Positions 24,241-32,032 are shown, counted from the first letter of the stretch. The stretch is DNA of 38,072 nt from CAYRRR01 sp964426755 (GCA_964426755.1 CAYRRR010000007.1:1-38072); one strand, 5' to 3'. The notes: generated from the sequence alone by a model not told the origin. Translations and numbers: made by a program.

Positions 24241-24483
24241 ATGCAAGATAACTCTGACATGTCACGATTTATGGGAGAGGTAGAAGCTATTGTTGCGAGT
24301 CGTTTCGAAGCAGCAGGCTCGGGCATGACGGGAGCTGCTTCATCTGATGCCCTTACGTACCGAATACGCCAAGAAGTGCGGGATGAATTAGATACTCTAG
24401 CAGTATTTAATACGCCGCCTCATCCACGAAGTATCGGCGATGCAGTCCTCTCATTCTCTACAATGGAGGACCCTGATGCTTAA
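24241..24483 (+). CDS. Uncharacterised 80-residue protein between atpD and atpC
   Basis: I do not recognise this protein. It starts seven bases after the atpD stop without an obvious Shine-Dalgarno and overlaps the atpC start by eight bases; the atpC Shine-Dalgarno GGAGG lies inside its last codons. The product is soluble and acidic, with a likely helix (TYRIRQEVRDELDTLAVF) and a Gly/Ala/Ser-rich stretch. In most bacteria atpD is followed directly by atpC, so this is an insertion. Confidence 0.6.
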   Translation: MQDNSDMSRFMGEVEAIVASRFEAAGSGMTGAASSDALTYRIRQEVRDELDTLAVFNTPPHPRSIGDAVLSFSTMEDPDA

Positions 24484-24907
24484 ACTCGAGATTGTAACCT
24501 TAAACGGTGTAAAAACCGCTAATGAAGTACATGAGGTGTTGCTACCTACTCCATTAGGACAGATTGCCGTCTTTGAGCATCATGCGCCGCTCGTTAGTCT
24601 CGCCAGTCCCGGCATTATCAAGGTTCGTGTTAAGCCAACTGATCCTGATGATTTTATGGAAGTATATGCCACTAATGGTGGTGTTATTGAGATTGAGAAC
24701 AATATAGTTCGCGTACTGGTAGATGAAGCTGATGATCCAGAGGAAATTAACGAAGCCGAGGCTGCAAAAGCTCATGAAGATGCAAAAAAACTACTTCAAG
24801 AAGCACAAGACCAAATCTCACTCGATCACGCCCAAAATTTACTCGACCGTACCACGGTTCGCCTTAAAGTCGCAGAGTTAAAGCGCCATCGTCGCAAACG
24901 CAGTTAA
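24476..24907 (+). CDS. atpC: F1Fo ATP synthase subunit epsilon
   Basis: The central-stalk regulatory subunit, 143 residues from the ATG at 24476, which has GGAGG six bases upstream; an ATG 36 bases earlier in frame is less likely. The beta-sandwich domain is clear (LKLEIVTLNGVKTANEVHEVLLPTPLGQIAVFEHHAPLVSL), and the C-terminal helical hairpin (AKAHEDAKKLLQEAQ to AELKRHRRK) is present, so inhibition by the extended conformation is possible. It is the last gene of the operon. Confidence 0.96.
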   Translation: MLKLEIVTLNGVKTANEVHEVLLPTPLGQIAVFEHHAPLVSLASPGIIKVRVKPTDPDDFMEVYATNGGVIEIENNIVRVLVDEADDPEEINEAEAAKAHEDAKKLLQEAQDQISLDHAQNLLDRTTVRLKVAELKRHRRKRS

Positions 24908-25095
24908 GTTAAATGATATCCGGTATTGCATAGTTACTACCAAAGCACTTACTAATTGTGCTGGTACGTATTTGCAATGCTTTGGGTGTGGTGGAAACAA
25001 TCACAATTAGGAGAATGCTGTAATTTCTACCTCTGTTTATTGATTTTATGACCGTTAGGGTATAACCTAGAGATAATATTAAAGGAGGAAAGTTC
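24908..25095 (+). other. Intergenic region after atpC: hairpins and probable aquaporin promoter
   Basis: Two mutually exclusive stems are visible: CCAAAGCA (24940-24947) with TGCTTTGG (24978-24985), and AGCAC/GTGCT nested inside it. No T-run follows, so this is at best a weak terminator or attenuator for the atp operon. Downstream, TTGATT (25040-25045) and TATAAC (25061-25066), 15 bases apart, may form the promoter of the aquaporin gene, followed by AAAGGAGG before its ATG. Confidence 0.3.
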
Positions 25096-25854
25096 ATGTT
25101 GTTTAGTCGTGAAAAGCTCGCATTGTTATTTGCAGAGCTTATTGGCACGTTTACGTTAACATTTGCCGTATTATCAGTCAGTAAATCGGCAATCGGTATA
25201 CCATACTTCGTAGCTATCGGTGCGGGTATTACATTAGCAATATTAATATTAATGTTTGGCCGCACACCAGGATTGCATATTAACCCAGCAGTAACATTTG
25301 GTATGTGGACGATCCGTAAAATTGATACGCTATCAGCTTTGATGTTCATTGCTGTCCAGTTTATGGGTGCTGCGTTTGCCTGGCGCTTGTATACGTATTT
25401 TATTGACAACCAAATTGAAAATATCGCAGTAGGCACTTTTGATTGGCGCATATTAATTGCTGAACTTGTCGGTACTGCCCTGTTTGTAATGGGGGTTGCT
25501 GCCGCCGTTTATAAAGGCTTTGAACGCGTTACACTTGCAGTGACTGCAGGCGGCGCGCTTTTGGTTGGTATTGTGGTGGCATCATCGATATCAAATGGAA
25601 TTATAAATCCTGCTGTTGCGCTTGGTGTACAATCTTGGAATAAGGCATATGTACTCGGACCGCTAGCGGGTGGTTTAATTGGTGCTAATTTGTACGCCTT
25701 ATTGTATGCGGGAGATCGCATTGGCATTACACCAAAGAAGCCAGCATTCTTAAGTGTTCGTTCAAAAGCAAAAACATCCACAGCAAAAAGAGCCTCTACT
25801 AAAACGAAGGCGAGCACAACCAAGAAGACGGCGGCTCGTAAAAAACGACGATAG
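25096..25854 (+). CDS. Aquaporin/MIP family channel with atypical filter and polybasic tail
   Basis: A 252-residue MIP channel with six membrane helices and both NPA boxes: INPAVTFG (63-65) and INPAVALG (171-173). In aquaporins and glyceroporins the second box is normally NPAR, whose Arg forms the selectivity filter; here Val174 replaces it, so the pore should be less restrictive to charged or larger solutes. Residues about 222-252 form a Lys/Thr/Ala-rich histone-like cytoplasmic tail (KAKTSTAKRASTKTK, ending RKKRR). A strong AAAGGAGG precedes the ATG and a strong terminator follows, so it is monocistronic. Substrate is unknown. Confidence 0.88.
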   Translation: MLFSREKLALLFAELIGTFTLTFAVLSVSKSAIGIPYFVAIGAGITLAILILMFGRTPGLHINPAVTFGMWTIRKIDTLSALMFIAVQFMGAAFAWRLYTYFIDNQIENIAVGTFDWRILIAELVGTALFVMGVAAAVYKGFERVTLAVTAGGALLVGIVVASSISNGIINPAVALGVQSWNKAYVLGPLAGGLIGANLYALLYAGDRIGITPKKPAFLSVRSKAKTSTAKRASTKTKASTTKKTAARKKRR

Positions 25855-25875
25855 AAAACAAAACCTTACACATAG

Positions 25876-25907
25876 AGCTCCTTTTCGATAAGAAAAGGAG
25901 CTTTTTT
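25876..25907 (+). terminator. Strong intrinsic terminator after the aquaporin gene
   Basis: AGCTCCTTTTC (25876-25886), loop GATAA, GAAAAGGAGCT (25892-25902), then a run of six Ts on the plus strand. The perfect 11-bp stem faces the convergent helicase gene, but no T-run is present for the minus direction. Confidence 0.93.
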
Positions 25908-25941
25908 GATGGTTATGAGAGCTTAGGGTGCTAAAAGTAAA

Positions 25942-28900
25942 TTATGACGAATACTTACCATCAAGAAGATCTTGTTCGAACTGTAAAACGCCTCGCATAT
26001 TGGTCTCGTAATCCTTAACATGGGGAAAATTAAGTGTTTGAATTTGTTGCCATACAACCTGAATAAGACGCACAAATCGTTCTAGTTCTTTTTGCTTAAA
26101 GGTGATCTCAAGCGGCTTTAAAAGCTTACCGCTATCATCTGATTCAACGAATTCGAGGGCGCCCGATGTTACTCGATATTTAGCTTGGTATGTTGCAGAA
26201 TGCTCTACCAGCAACTTATAAAACATTAATTGTTGGTGGTATTTATGAAGTTTAAGCTGCTCGTAGTCATATCTGCCCCGCCAACTTGAAGCGGGCTTTC
26301 CGGTCTTATAGTCGACGACACATAGCTGACCTGGACCATCAGGGATTATTTTATCTATTTTACCTGTTAAATGTGCGGTACCCAGCAACACACCTTCATT
26401 GCCAAATCCTCGTTCGATGATTGCATCGGCGCTGATTGTATCTTTTCGTTCCTGTAAGAATTGTCGCAATGAATTTTTGCCCCGCTCCGAGAATAATTTA
26501 AATTCTTTGGCAGGAATATGCTTACGGCTTAATATATCACAAAAATAATCTTCTACTTTAGCTTGTTGAGGGACTTTTCCTCTTGCATTAAACTCCCCAT
26601 AAATCCACTGTAGTGTTTTATGTATTGCGTCTCCATAAGCTGCATGAGGCGTCATTGCTTCTGGAAATCTCAATAAATTATGGGTAAGAAAATATTCAGG
26701 ACCCGCATTGATAATGTCTAAAAAGTTATTGAGGTGTGTAGCACTCAGCTTGTAGTTTGCAAGAATTGGCTCGAAAAGGGTTGGTTTATCAGCAATGACA
26801 TCTCTGAATCGGTATGCCCAGTCTTTTTGTAAGATAGCTTCAGCTTCTTCCTCGCTGGCTCGCTTAACAAACTGAGGCATAAGAGCGGGATGTATGACTT
26901 CATCACCACTATTACCCCCAATAAAACTGAGTCCTAATGATAATTTGTTATCAAAATTATGTGTGTAGCTTGTAATAAATAATGTATGCTTTGCTCGTGT
27001 TAAGGCGACATAAAAGAGTCTTAGTCGATCGTCTATTTTATCACCAGCAGGTTTAATCGGTAGATTCAATGGCAGACGAATACGATCCGAGCGTGTGCGT
27101 GCGCCCTGCCCCCATACCTCATCTTGCGCGTTAATTACGAAGACTGCGCTGAATTCCAGGCCTTTTGCCTTGTAAGCAGTCATAACTTGAATAGCGTTTG
27201 TAGTTTGAGTGTGCGGGTTCGTATCAATAATTTTTATGCCAGCTTGTTGATGTAATCGTATAAACTCTACAAAATCTTTTAGCAGTAGGCCCTTATCGGG
27301 TCGCCACGACCGTAAGCGATGACGCAACGTTGCTAGCTGGCCTAATAGAGCCAAATAGGTGTCGGTATTGTTTTCAAATTTAACTTTACTAAAATGATAC
27401 TCCCTAAAAGGTGAATGAAATTCTTTGTCGTCAACAAGCTTGGTAGGTACTGGTTCGGCGCTTTCGCTAGCATCAATAACGGTTTCGGTATTGCCGATCA
27501 GACGATCAAGCATGTACTCCAACGGCATTGTATTGCTTTGGCGCGCCCCCTCAAGAAACCAAAGGGCAATTTGGTTTATCTTCTTCTTTTTGTGTTTAAG
27601 CATACATTCTAGCCATCGAGTTCCGTTTTGGTAACAATCAAGACTAAGCAAAGCTATTGTTTCGAGGCTGATTCCCCAAAAAGGATAAGTTAAAACTTCT
27701 CCAAACAGTGCATCGGCATCACTGTGGTTTGCTTGCGCGAGGGCATCTGTTAGACGGCACATTGCTAACAATTCTCGAATAACGGGAGCGTCAAGAATAT
27801 TTTCTTTGCGTTCGTAAGCTACCGGTATATTCTGGGAGCCAATAAACGGCATAAATCGTTCCAGATATTTATGTTTTGGTGCTATTACGGCTATTTCTTG
27901 TGGCGAAACACCCCCGTTTACAAGTTCATTTATTTTTTCGGCAACCCATTGATATTGTTGTAGTTCGCTTGGCAAAACAGTTTGAGCGATGGTAGCTGCT
28001 GGTAGATTAGATTGAGCAGCTAATTTTTTATCAATATTATCGAGCAAATCTTCCAAGCGGTTTCCAGCTTGCCTTACTAACAAAGAGCTAATATCAAGAA
28101 TAGTTTGAGCGGAGCGGTAATTATTGGTAAGCGTAATCAGCTTAACGTCACGGTATTGTTTTACAAAATCAAGCATATTAGAACTCTCTGCACCTTGAAA
28201 GGTATAAATGGCTTGGTCATCATCACCCACAGCCATGATGTTTGGTCTGTCTTCGTTGATAGGATTGTCACCTAGTGAATGTATGATTCGAGCTTGGGCT
28301 TTATTGGTGTCTTGAAACTCATCAATTAAAATGTATTGATAACGCTCCTGTAGGTTAAGGCGCAAATCGTCGTTGGCTTCTAGCGCATGTACCACCTCAA
28401 TAATCATGTCTTCAAAATCATACAAACCGCGTTCTGCCATGTGTTCTTGTAATTTTTGATATATCCTACGTAAACTACGTATTTTGTTAAGCGCCTTAGC
28501 ACCATCTTTAAATTTTAAGTTGCCGCTAGAGTCTTTCTCTAGCCACTTATTACGCCAAGCTGTTATAGAAGGTACGTAACGGCTTGATTCTTCGACTTGT
28601 GATATTGCTAATGCTAAGTCGGTAGCGCAAGCTTCAGCATAACTTAAAAAGGCGTATTTGCCAGCGCTTTGATACCCCTGTATTTTGTTTAAAAGTGAAA
28701 CATAATGAGGTAAGCGTTTTGCTGTCGGCGTAGTATTGAAAGTTTCTTGCACTGCGGGAGTTAGTGTCTCAATAGCCTGTGTGTTGTCTTTTATAATGTC
28801 AGCAAGCTCGTTTGGCGTTAAAGCATTCTGCTTTAGCCAACTAATGGTGCTTAAGGTGTCGCGTAAAAAAATAAAGTCATCGCCTACTTTAGTACTTAAT

Positions 28901-29310
28901 GGGTCGCTGTGTGGTAGATCCTCAAAAATTTCTCGTAAAATTTCATAGCTTCCTAGTTCGTCCACTGGTTGCAGAAGCGGTCGCTTAATAAAGTAATCTG
29001 GATACTGGTTAATAATATCAGTGCCAAAGCTATGAAAAGTAGAAATATTTACATGATAGGCAGCTTGACCAATAATACGCTCCAGACGTTCACGCATATT
29101 TCTGGCAGCATTATCGGTAAATGTTATGCAAAGAATATTATTTGGGTTGAGATCAGCTTTACGTAGCAGGTTGGCCACTCGCATGCTTAATAGTTGCGTT
29201 TTACCTGTTCCAGGACCGGCTAAAACAAGCAATGGCCCTTCTAGTGTGTCAACAGCTTCTTTTTGATGCTTATTTAGTTTGGCATATTCCGCCTCGAATG
29301 TCCTCATCAT
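25942..29310 (-). CDS. UvrD/Rep-type helicase with C-terminal PD-(D/E)XK nuclease
   Basis: A 1122-residue superfamily 1 helicase fused to a RecB-type nuclease. Walker A is AGPGTGKT (31-38); LCITFTDNAARNMRERL, DEFQDTNKAQ, AVGDDDQAIYTFQGA, and VMTAYKAKGLEFSAVFVI with LFYVALTRAKHTLF are the standard SF1A motifs. Near the C-terminus GKIDKI and VVDYKTGKP (about residues 985-1003) give the D and DxK of a PD-(D/E)XK site. The architecture resembles AddA/AdnB-like recombination enzymes, so it likely processes DNA ends. The start is taken at the first of two ATGs, with TACAAT five bases upstream, suggesting a leaderless message. Confidence 0.93.
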   Translation of the reverse strand: MMRTFEAEYAKLNKHQKEAVDTLEGPLLVLAGPGTGKTQLLSMRVANLLRKADLNPNNILCITFTDNAARNMRERLERIIGQAAYHVNISTFHSFGTDIINQYPDYFIKRPLLQPVDELGSYEILREIFEDLPHSDPLSTKVGDDFIFLRDTLSTISWLKQNALTPNELADIIKDNTQAIETLTPAVQETFNTTPTAKRLPHYVSLLNKIQGYQSAGKYAFLSYAEACATDLALAISQVEESSRYVPSITAWRNKWLEKDSSGNLKFKDGAKALNKIRSLRRIYQKLQEHMAERGLYDFEDMIIEVVHALEANDDLRLNLQERYQYILIDEFQDTNKAQARIIHSLGDNPINEDRPNIMAVGDDDQAIYTFQGAESSNMLDFVKQYRDVKLITLTNNYRSAQTILDISSLLVRQAGNRLEDLLDNIDKKLAAQSNLPAATIAQTVLPSELQQYQWVAEKINELVNGGVSPQEIAVIAPKHKYLERFMPFIGSQNIPVAYERKENILDAPVIRELLAMCRLTDALAQANHSDADALFGEVLTYPFWGISLETIALLSLDCYQNGTRWLECMLKHKKKKINQIALWFLEGARQSNTMPLEYMLDRLIGNTETVIDASESAEPVPTKLVDDKEFHSPFREYHFSKVKFENNTDTYLALLGQLATLRHRLRSWRPDKGLLLKDFVEFIRLHQQAGIKIIDTNPHTQTTNAIQVMTAYKAKGLEFSAVFVINAQDEVWGQGARTRSDRIRLPLNLPIKPAGDKIDDRLRLFYVALTRAKHTLFITSYTHNFDNKLSLGLSFIGGNSGDEVIHPALMPQFVKRASEEEAEAILQKDWAYRFRDVIADKPTLFEPILANYKLSATHLNNFLDIINAGPEYFLTHNLLRFPEAMTPHAAYGDAIHKTLQWIYGEFNARGKVPQQAKVEDYFCDILSRKHIPAKEFKLFSERGKNSLRQFLQERKDTISADAIIERGFGNEGVLLGTAHLTGKIDKIIPDGPGQLCVVDYKTGKPASSWRGRYDYEQLKLHKYHQQLMFYKLLVEHSATYQAKYRVTSGALEFVESDDSGKLLKPLEITFKQKELERFVRLIQVVWQQIQTLNFPHVKDYETNMRGVLQFEQDLLDGKYSS

Positions 29311-29315
29311 CTGCT

Positions 29316-29321
29316 ATTGTA
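29316..29321 (-). promoter_or_regulatory. Leaderless-type -10 of the helicase-nuclease gene
   Basis: Minus-strand TACAAT ends five bases before the ATG at 29310. No Shine-Dalgarno is present. Confidence 0.45.
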
Positions 29322-29364
29322 ACCCGTAAAAGCGAATGCTAAAAAAAACACGCTGATTTGCGTC

Positions 29365-29970
29365 TTATAAAAGGGTGCTCCAATAGTACCAAAAGTTCTG
29401 GATAATTAAGGCGAGCACTATTATGTACACGATTATCAAAATGTCAGCATGATGTCGTTGCATGAAGTCGACAGCTTTTGTAAAGCGCTTTGGCGTGGGG
29501 ATATGTTTTTCGCGTAAGTTATAAAGAGTTGTGTACCAGAACAGCGGCCAGGTTACGCTCCAGACAATCATGCAGTAAATGCATAGTGCGCCAATAGAGT
29601 AGAGGCTTTGATAGGCCAGCCATATACAAAACAACAGTCCAAGTGTTGTGCCGACACTAAGACCACGCCAAAACCATCGCTTAAACTTGGCTCCAGCCAG
29701 CAGCGCCATGCCTACCGTTATAACGACGCCGTAGCCGAAGAGCCCAATAAATGGATTTGGAAACTTAAATAACACAGCTTGCGGTGTGTTAATTATCGAG
29801 CCGCAACTCAGGACGGGATTTATGTTGCAAGAAAGTTGATAATCAGGGTTCTTCAATAGTTCAATTTTTTCCATTGAAAGGATAAAAGCGCAGATCAATC
29901 CGATTGTTCCTAAGATAACGAGCAACCATGGCAGTGTCTCTTTCAGCGTTTTCTTTTTGAGATCAATCAT
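29365..29970 (-). CDS. Vitamin K epoxide reductase (VKOR) homologue
   Basis: A 201-residue membrane protein with about five helices. It holds the four VKOR cysteines: the loop pair Cys48 and Cys56 (LSCNINPVLSCGS) and the active-site CIYC (130-133). Bacterial VKOR reoxidises DsbA-like proteins using quinone, making disulfides in exported proteins. Unlike many bacterial versions it has no fused thioredoxin domain, and no DsbA is in the window. It may serve secreted proteins such as those encoded here. TATACT seven bases before the ATG suggests leaderless initiation, although it is only 18 bases downstream of the zincin gene. Confidence 0.92.
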   Translation of the reverse strand: MIDLKKKTLKETLPWLLVILGTIGLICAFILSMEKIELLKNPDYQLSCNINPVLSCGSIINTPQAVLFKFPNPFIGLFGYGVVITVGMALLAGAKFKRWFWRGLSVGTTLGLLFCIWLAYQSLYSIGALCIYCMIVWSVTWPLFWYTTLYNLREKHIPTPKRFTKAVDFMQRHHADILIIVYIIVLALIIQNFWYYWSTLL

Positions 29971-29977
29971 TATATTT

Positions 29978-29983
29978 AGTATA
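29978..29983 (-). promoter_or_regulatory. Leaderless-type -10 of the VKOR gene
   Basis: Minus-strand TATACT ends seven bases before the ATG at 29970, and lies just after the stop of the upstream zincin gene. No Shine-Dalgarno is seen. Confidence 0.4.
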
Positions 29984-29988
29984 TCATT

Positions 29989-30375
29989 TTATGATTTTGA
30001 CGTACCATCAAGACGATAAATTCGTTCGTGATCAAGCCCGAAAAAATGGGCGATTTCATGCCATAGCGTGTGTTTGACTTGTGCCTTCAAGTCGTCATAG
30101 CTGCTGCTAGATTGTTCGAGCGGTTTTTTAAAAATAGTTATTTTGTCAGGTAGGACTAAGTTATAACCGATGCCGCGCTGGGTAAGCGGTATTCCTTCAT
30201 ATAACCCGTACAGTGTTTGACCAAAATGCAAGTGCAACTTTTGGCGTTGTTCTTCAGATGGTTCATCTTCGACGGTGATAGCAAGATTATCAAGTCGTGT
30301 GACATATTTTTTTGGAAGTTCATCAAGCGATTGATTGATTAGTGCTTCAAACTCTTTATTAGTAACTATAAACAT
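29989..30375 (-). CDS. Small zincin-like metallopeptidase (Zincin_1/DUF1025 type)
   Basis: A 128-residue cytoplasmic protein. WHEIAHFFGLDH (105-116) contains an extended HExxHxxGxxH zinc-binding signature with catalytic Glu107. YNLVLPDKITIFKKPLEQ and the short length fit the bacterial minimal zincin family. No signal peptide is present. Substrate and role are not known for the family. TATAAT seven bases before the ATG indicates a leaderless start. It lies directly upstream of VKOR and may be co-transcribed with it. Confidence 0.85.
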   Translation of the reverse strand: MFIVTNKEFEALINQSLDELPKKYVTRLDNLAITVEDEPSEEQRQKLHLHFGQTLYGLYEGIPLTQRGIGYNLVLPDKITIFKKPLEQSSSSYDDLKAQVKHTLWHEIAHFFGLDHERIYRLDGTSKS

Positions 30376-30382
30376 TAAAGTT

Positions 30383-30388
30383 ATTATA
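30383..30388 (-). promoter_or_regulatory. Leaderless-type -10 of the zincin gene
   Basis: Minus-strand TATAAT ends seven bases before the ATG at 30375, with no Shine-Dalgarno. It is about 16 bases from the terminator of the upstream gene. Confidence 0.5.
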
Positions 30389-30403
30389 GCTTTTATAGCA
30401 TAA

Positions 30404-30431
30404 AAAAACAGCCGCTAAAACGGCTGTTTTT
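30404..30431 (-). terminator. Intrinsic terminator of the proline-rich protein gene
   Basis: On the minus strand AAAAACAGCCG, loop TTTTAG, CGGCTGTTTTT, with the U-run formed by the end of the stem and following Ts. The 11-bp stem is symmetric and could also stop plus-strand transcripts. Confidence 0.9.
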
Positions 30432-30446
30432 AATTGCTGTTACTAT

Positions 30447-30701
30447 TTAAAGCGGATTGCCAGCTGGCGGCACATCAGTTGGTGTACCATCATTTTCTGA
30501 TGGAGTGTTTGAAGCATCACCTTCTGTAGCAGGTTGTTCAGGTGCTACTGGAGCTGCTTCTGGTGCAGGGCCGACACCTGGATCTACAGGAGGCTGTTGA
30601 GCCGGTTCTGGTGGTGTTTGTGGCTCTTCTGGTGCCGGCATTGGATTTGCTCCTGGGTCTGGTGTTACTGGTGGCTGCACGCCTGGTGTTTGATCATCCA
30701 T
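30447..30701 (-). CDS. Proline-rich disordered protein, 84 residues
   Basis: About one third proline, with Pro/Ala/Glu/Gln repeats (PPVTPDPGANPMPAPEEP, APEAAPVAPEQPA) and no predicted secondary structure, membrane segment or signal peptide. The gene looks real: AAGGAG lies eight bases before the ATG and a strong terminator follows the stop. Function is unknown. It may be a cytoplasmic linker or decoy for SH3- or WW-like domains, but nothing in the sequence decides this. Confidence 0.7.
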   Translation of the reverse strand: MDDQTPGVQPPVTPDPGANPMPAPEEPQTPPEPAQQPPVDPGVGPAPEAAPVAPEQPATEGDASNTPSENDGTPTDVPPAGNPL

Positions 30702-30799
30702 AATAATCTCCTTATTGGTTTTAATAGTACTTCTCTACCTTACTACATTACCAACGTAACGGCAAAACGATTGTAAAGTTTACACTCATATGTTTATAC

Positions 30800-31321
30800 C
30801 TATGCGGCGATAATTTTGCCGCACGCTAGACGTGGGCCTCCGCTATGACCGGAGCCTGATTCGCCTGGTGTATGAGGATCTTCATTGGCGTGCACCATTA
30901 AAGCGGTGCCTTCAGTCGGTTGCAAAATTGAAACTGGTCCATAAGAAAGTGTGATTCGGGTTGTCACGGCTTCTAGCGTTCCGTTGCCCTTGTCATCAAT
31001 TGTGATGCACGGCAAATCCCCTGCGTGATAACCATGATTTGCATCCGGGTCGGTATTACCACTAGGCCCTGGATCAAAATGGCCGCCCGCACACTTAAAG
31101 CCATCACATTCGCAATCGCCTTTTTCATGAATATGAACAGCATGTTTACCCGGCTTTAATGTATCTGGTTTACCGCTCAATTCTAGGCGTATATGGACAT
31201 ACGGCCAATTGTTGATCATATATTCGGTAAAAACAGCATTACCATGAATGTCTGGCCCACTAATGGTAGCTTTTGCTCGCTTAGTAATCGTTTGTTTATC
31301 AGCCTCTAATAATGTAATCAT
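30800..31321 (-). CDS. Cu/Zn superoxide dismutase
   Basis: A 173-residue SOD converting superoxide to O2 and H2O2. All metal ligands can be placed: His63 and His65 (VHIHEKGDC), His81 (GGHFDP), His96, His99 and Asp102 (NHGYHAGDLP), and His144 (MVHANED). The disulfide pair is Cys70 and Cys167, and Arg164 is the guide arginine. Extra cysteines occur in GDCECDGFKC. Members are normally exported, but this product has no signal peptide. Its ATG overlaps by four bases the stop of a 41-residue membrane peptide gene, and AAAGGAG precedes it. Confidence 0.93.
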   Translation of the reverse strand: MITLLEADKQTITKRAKATISGPDIHGNAVFTEYMINNWPYVHIRLELSGKPDTLKPGKHAVHIHEKGDCECDGFKCAGGHFDPGPSGNTDPDANHGYHAGDLPCITIDDKGNGTLEAVTTRITLSYGPVSILQPTEGTALMVHANEDPHTPGESGSGHSGGPRLACGKIIAA

Positions 31322-31443
31322 GATTGTTTCTCCTTTCGAAGCAACGCAACAATACCGGCCAAGACAAGAACTGTCACCAGCAAAATTGCAACGCTCTTCA
31401 TTGTTAGTGTATGACCTGTAGTGTGATGTGCAAATGTCTCCAT
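31318..31443 (-). CDS. 41-residue single-pass membrane peptide overlapping sod
   Basis: The frame begins METFAHHTTGHTLTMK, continues with a hydrophobic helix (SVAILLVTVLVLAGIVALL) and ends RKEKQS; the stop TGA overlaps the sod ATG (ATGA). TATAAT (31451-31456) lies seven bases before the ATG, as for other leaderless genes here. The three histidines before the helix could bind metal. It may anchor or assist the downstream SOD, which lacks its own export signal. A ribosomal frameshift at the overlap would create a membrane-anchored SOD; no classical slippery heptamer is present. Confidence 0.6.
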   Translation of the reverse strand: METFAHHTTGHTLTMKSVAILLVTVLVLAGIVALLRKEKQS

Positions 31444-31450
31444 ATATTTA

Positions 31451-31456
31451 ATTATA
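31451..31456 (-). promoter_or_regulatory. Leaderless-type -10 of the membrane peptide-sod operon
   Basis: Minus-strand TATAAT ends seven bases before the ATG at 31443, with no Shine-Dalgarno. It lies 7 bases from the end of the next upstream gene. Confidence 0.5.
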
Positions 31457-31462
31457 CGACAC

Positions 31463-32032
31463 TTATGACGAGCTGATATTTCTAGCGCGCACCACCACCC
31501 ACAATAAAGCAGCTAGTACAAACATAATACCACTGTAAAATGCTATGCCGCCGTAAAGCTCTACTTTGTAGCCCTCGCTCGGAAATGTATTAAAGTAATG
31601 GATGGCTGCTGCTGCGTAAGCAGTCGAACAAATTAATGCGGTAAATGCTAATGCACGTCCACTGTATTCTAGTGCAACAATAACGAGGGGTATTGCATAC
31701 AAGATTATTGAGTTGCTTGCCATGCCCCGCTCAACGTAGATGCTGTATGTGGCAATCACAATATACATGGCAATTTGTAAAAAAATTATCGTCCGGTAAT
31801 AGGTAGTTCGTAATCGGGGTTTATGGCTATACCACCAGAGTGTAGCATTTATACTAATCATCGCTATTGCTAAAAACCATCTCGTTTGAATAACATCAGG
31901 CGTTAATAGCCGCCAAGCCTGATATATGGCAGTTGAAAAAATATAAATACCAATGAAAGCAAAGCCCAATCTGGCGGTGCGTAAGCTGCCTAGGCGCAAA
32001 CGGTTACTTTCGGTTACTTCTTTTTGGTCCAT
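31463..32032 (-). CDS. Multi-spanning membrane protein resembling a stand-alone sensor membrane domain
   Basis: I do not recognise the family. The 189-residue product has about 6 hydrophobic segments (for example LGFAFIGIYIFSTAIY, WFLAIAMISINATLWWY, IIFLQIAMYIVIATYSIYV, IILYAIPLVIVALEY, ALAFTALICSTAYAAAAI, FYSGIMFVLAALLWVVV). The pattern resembles the membrane input modules of histidine kinases or diguanylate cyclases, but no kinase, HAMP or cyclase follows. The start is weakly supported: no Shine-Dalgarno, and a poor -10-like AATACT lies five bases upstream of the ATG. It diverges from the gene at 32101. Confidence 0.72.
   Translation of the reverse strand: MDQKEVTESNRLRLGSLRTARLGFAFIGIYIFSTAIYQAWRLLTPDVIQTRWFLAIAMISINATLWWYSHKPRLRTTYYRTIIFLQIAMYIVIATYSIYVERGMASNSIILYAIPLVIVALEYSGRALAFTALICSTAYAAAAIHYFNTFPSEGYKVELYGGIAFYSGIMFVLAALLWVVVRARNISSS

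Noticed and set aside
24909..25451. 180-residue minus-strand frame opposite the aquaporin gene
   Set aside because: It lies largely antisense to a clear MIP channel, has no start signal, and its Asn/Ile-rich composition is typical of a shadow frame.
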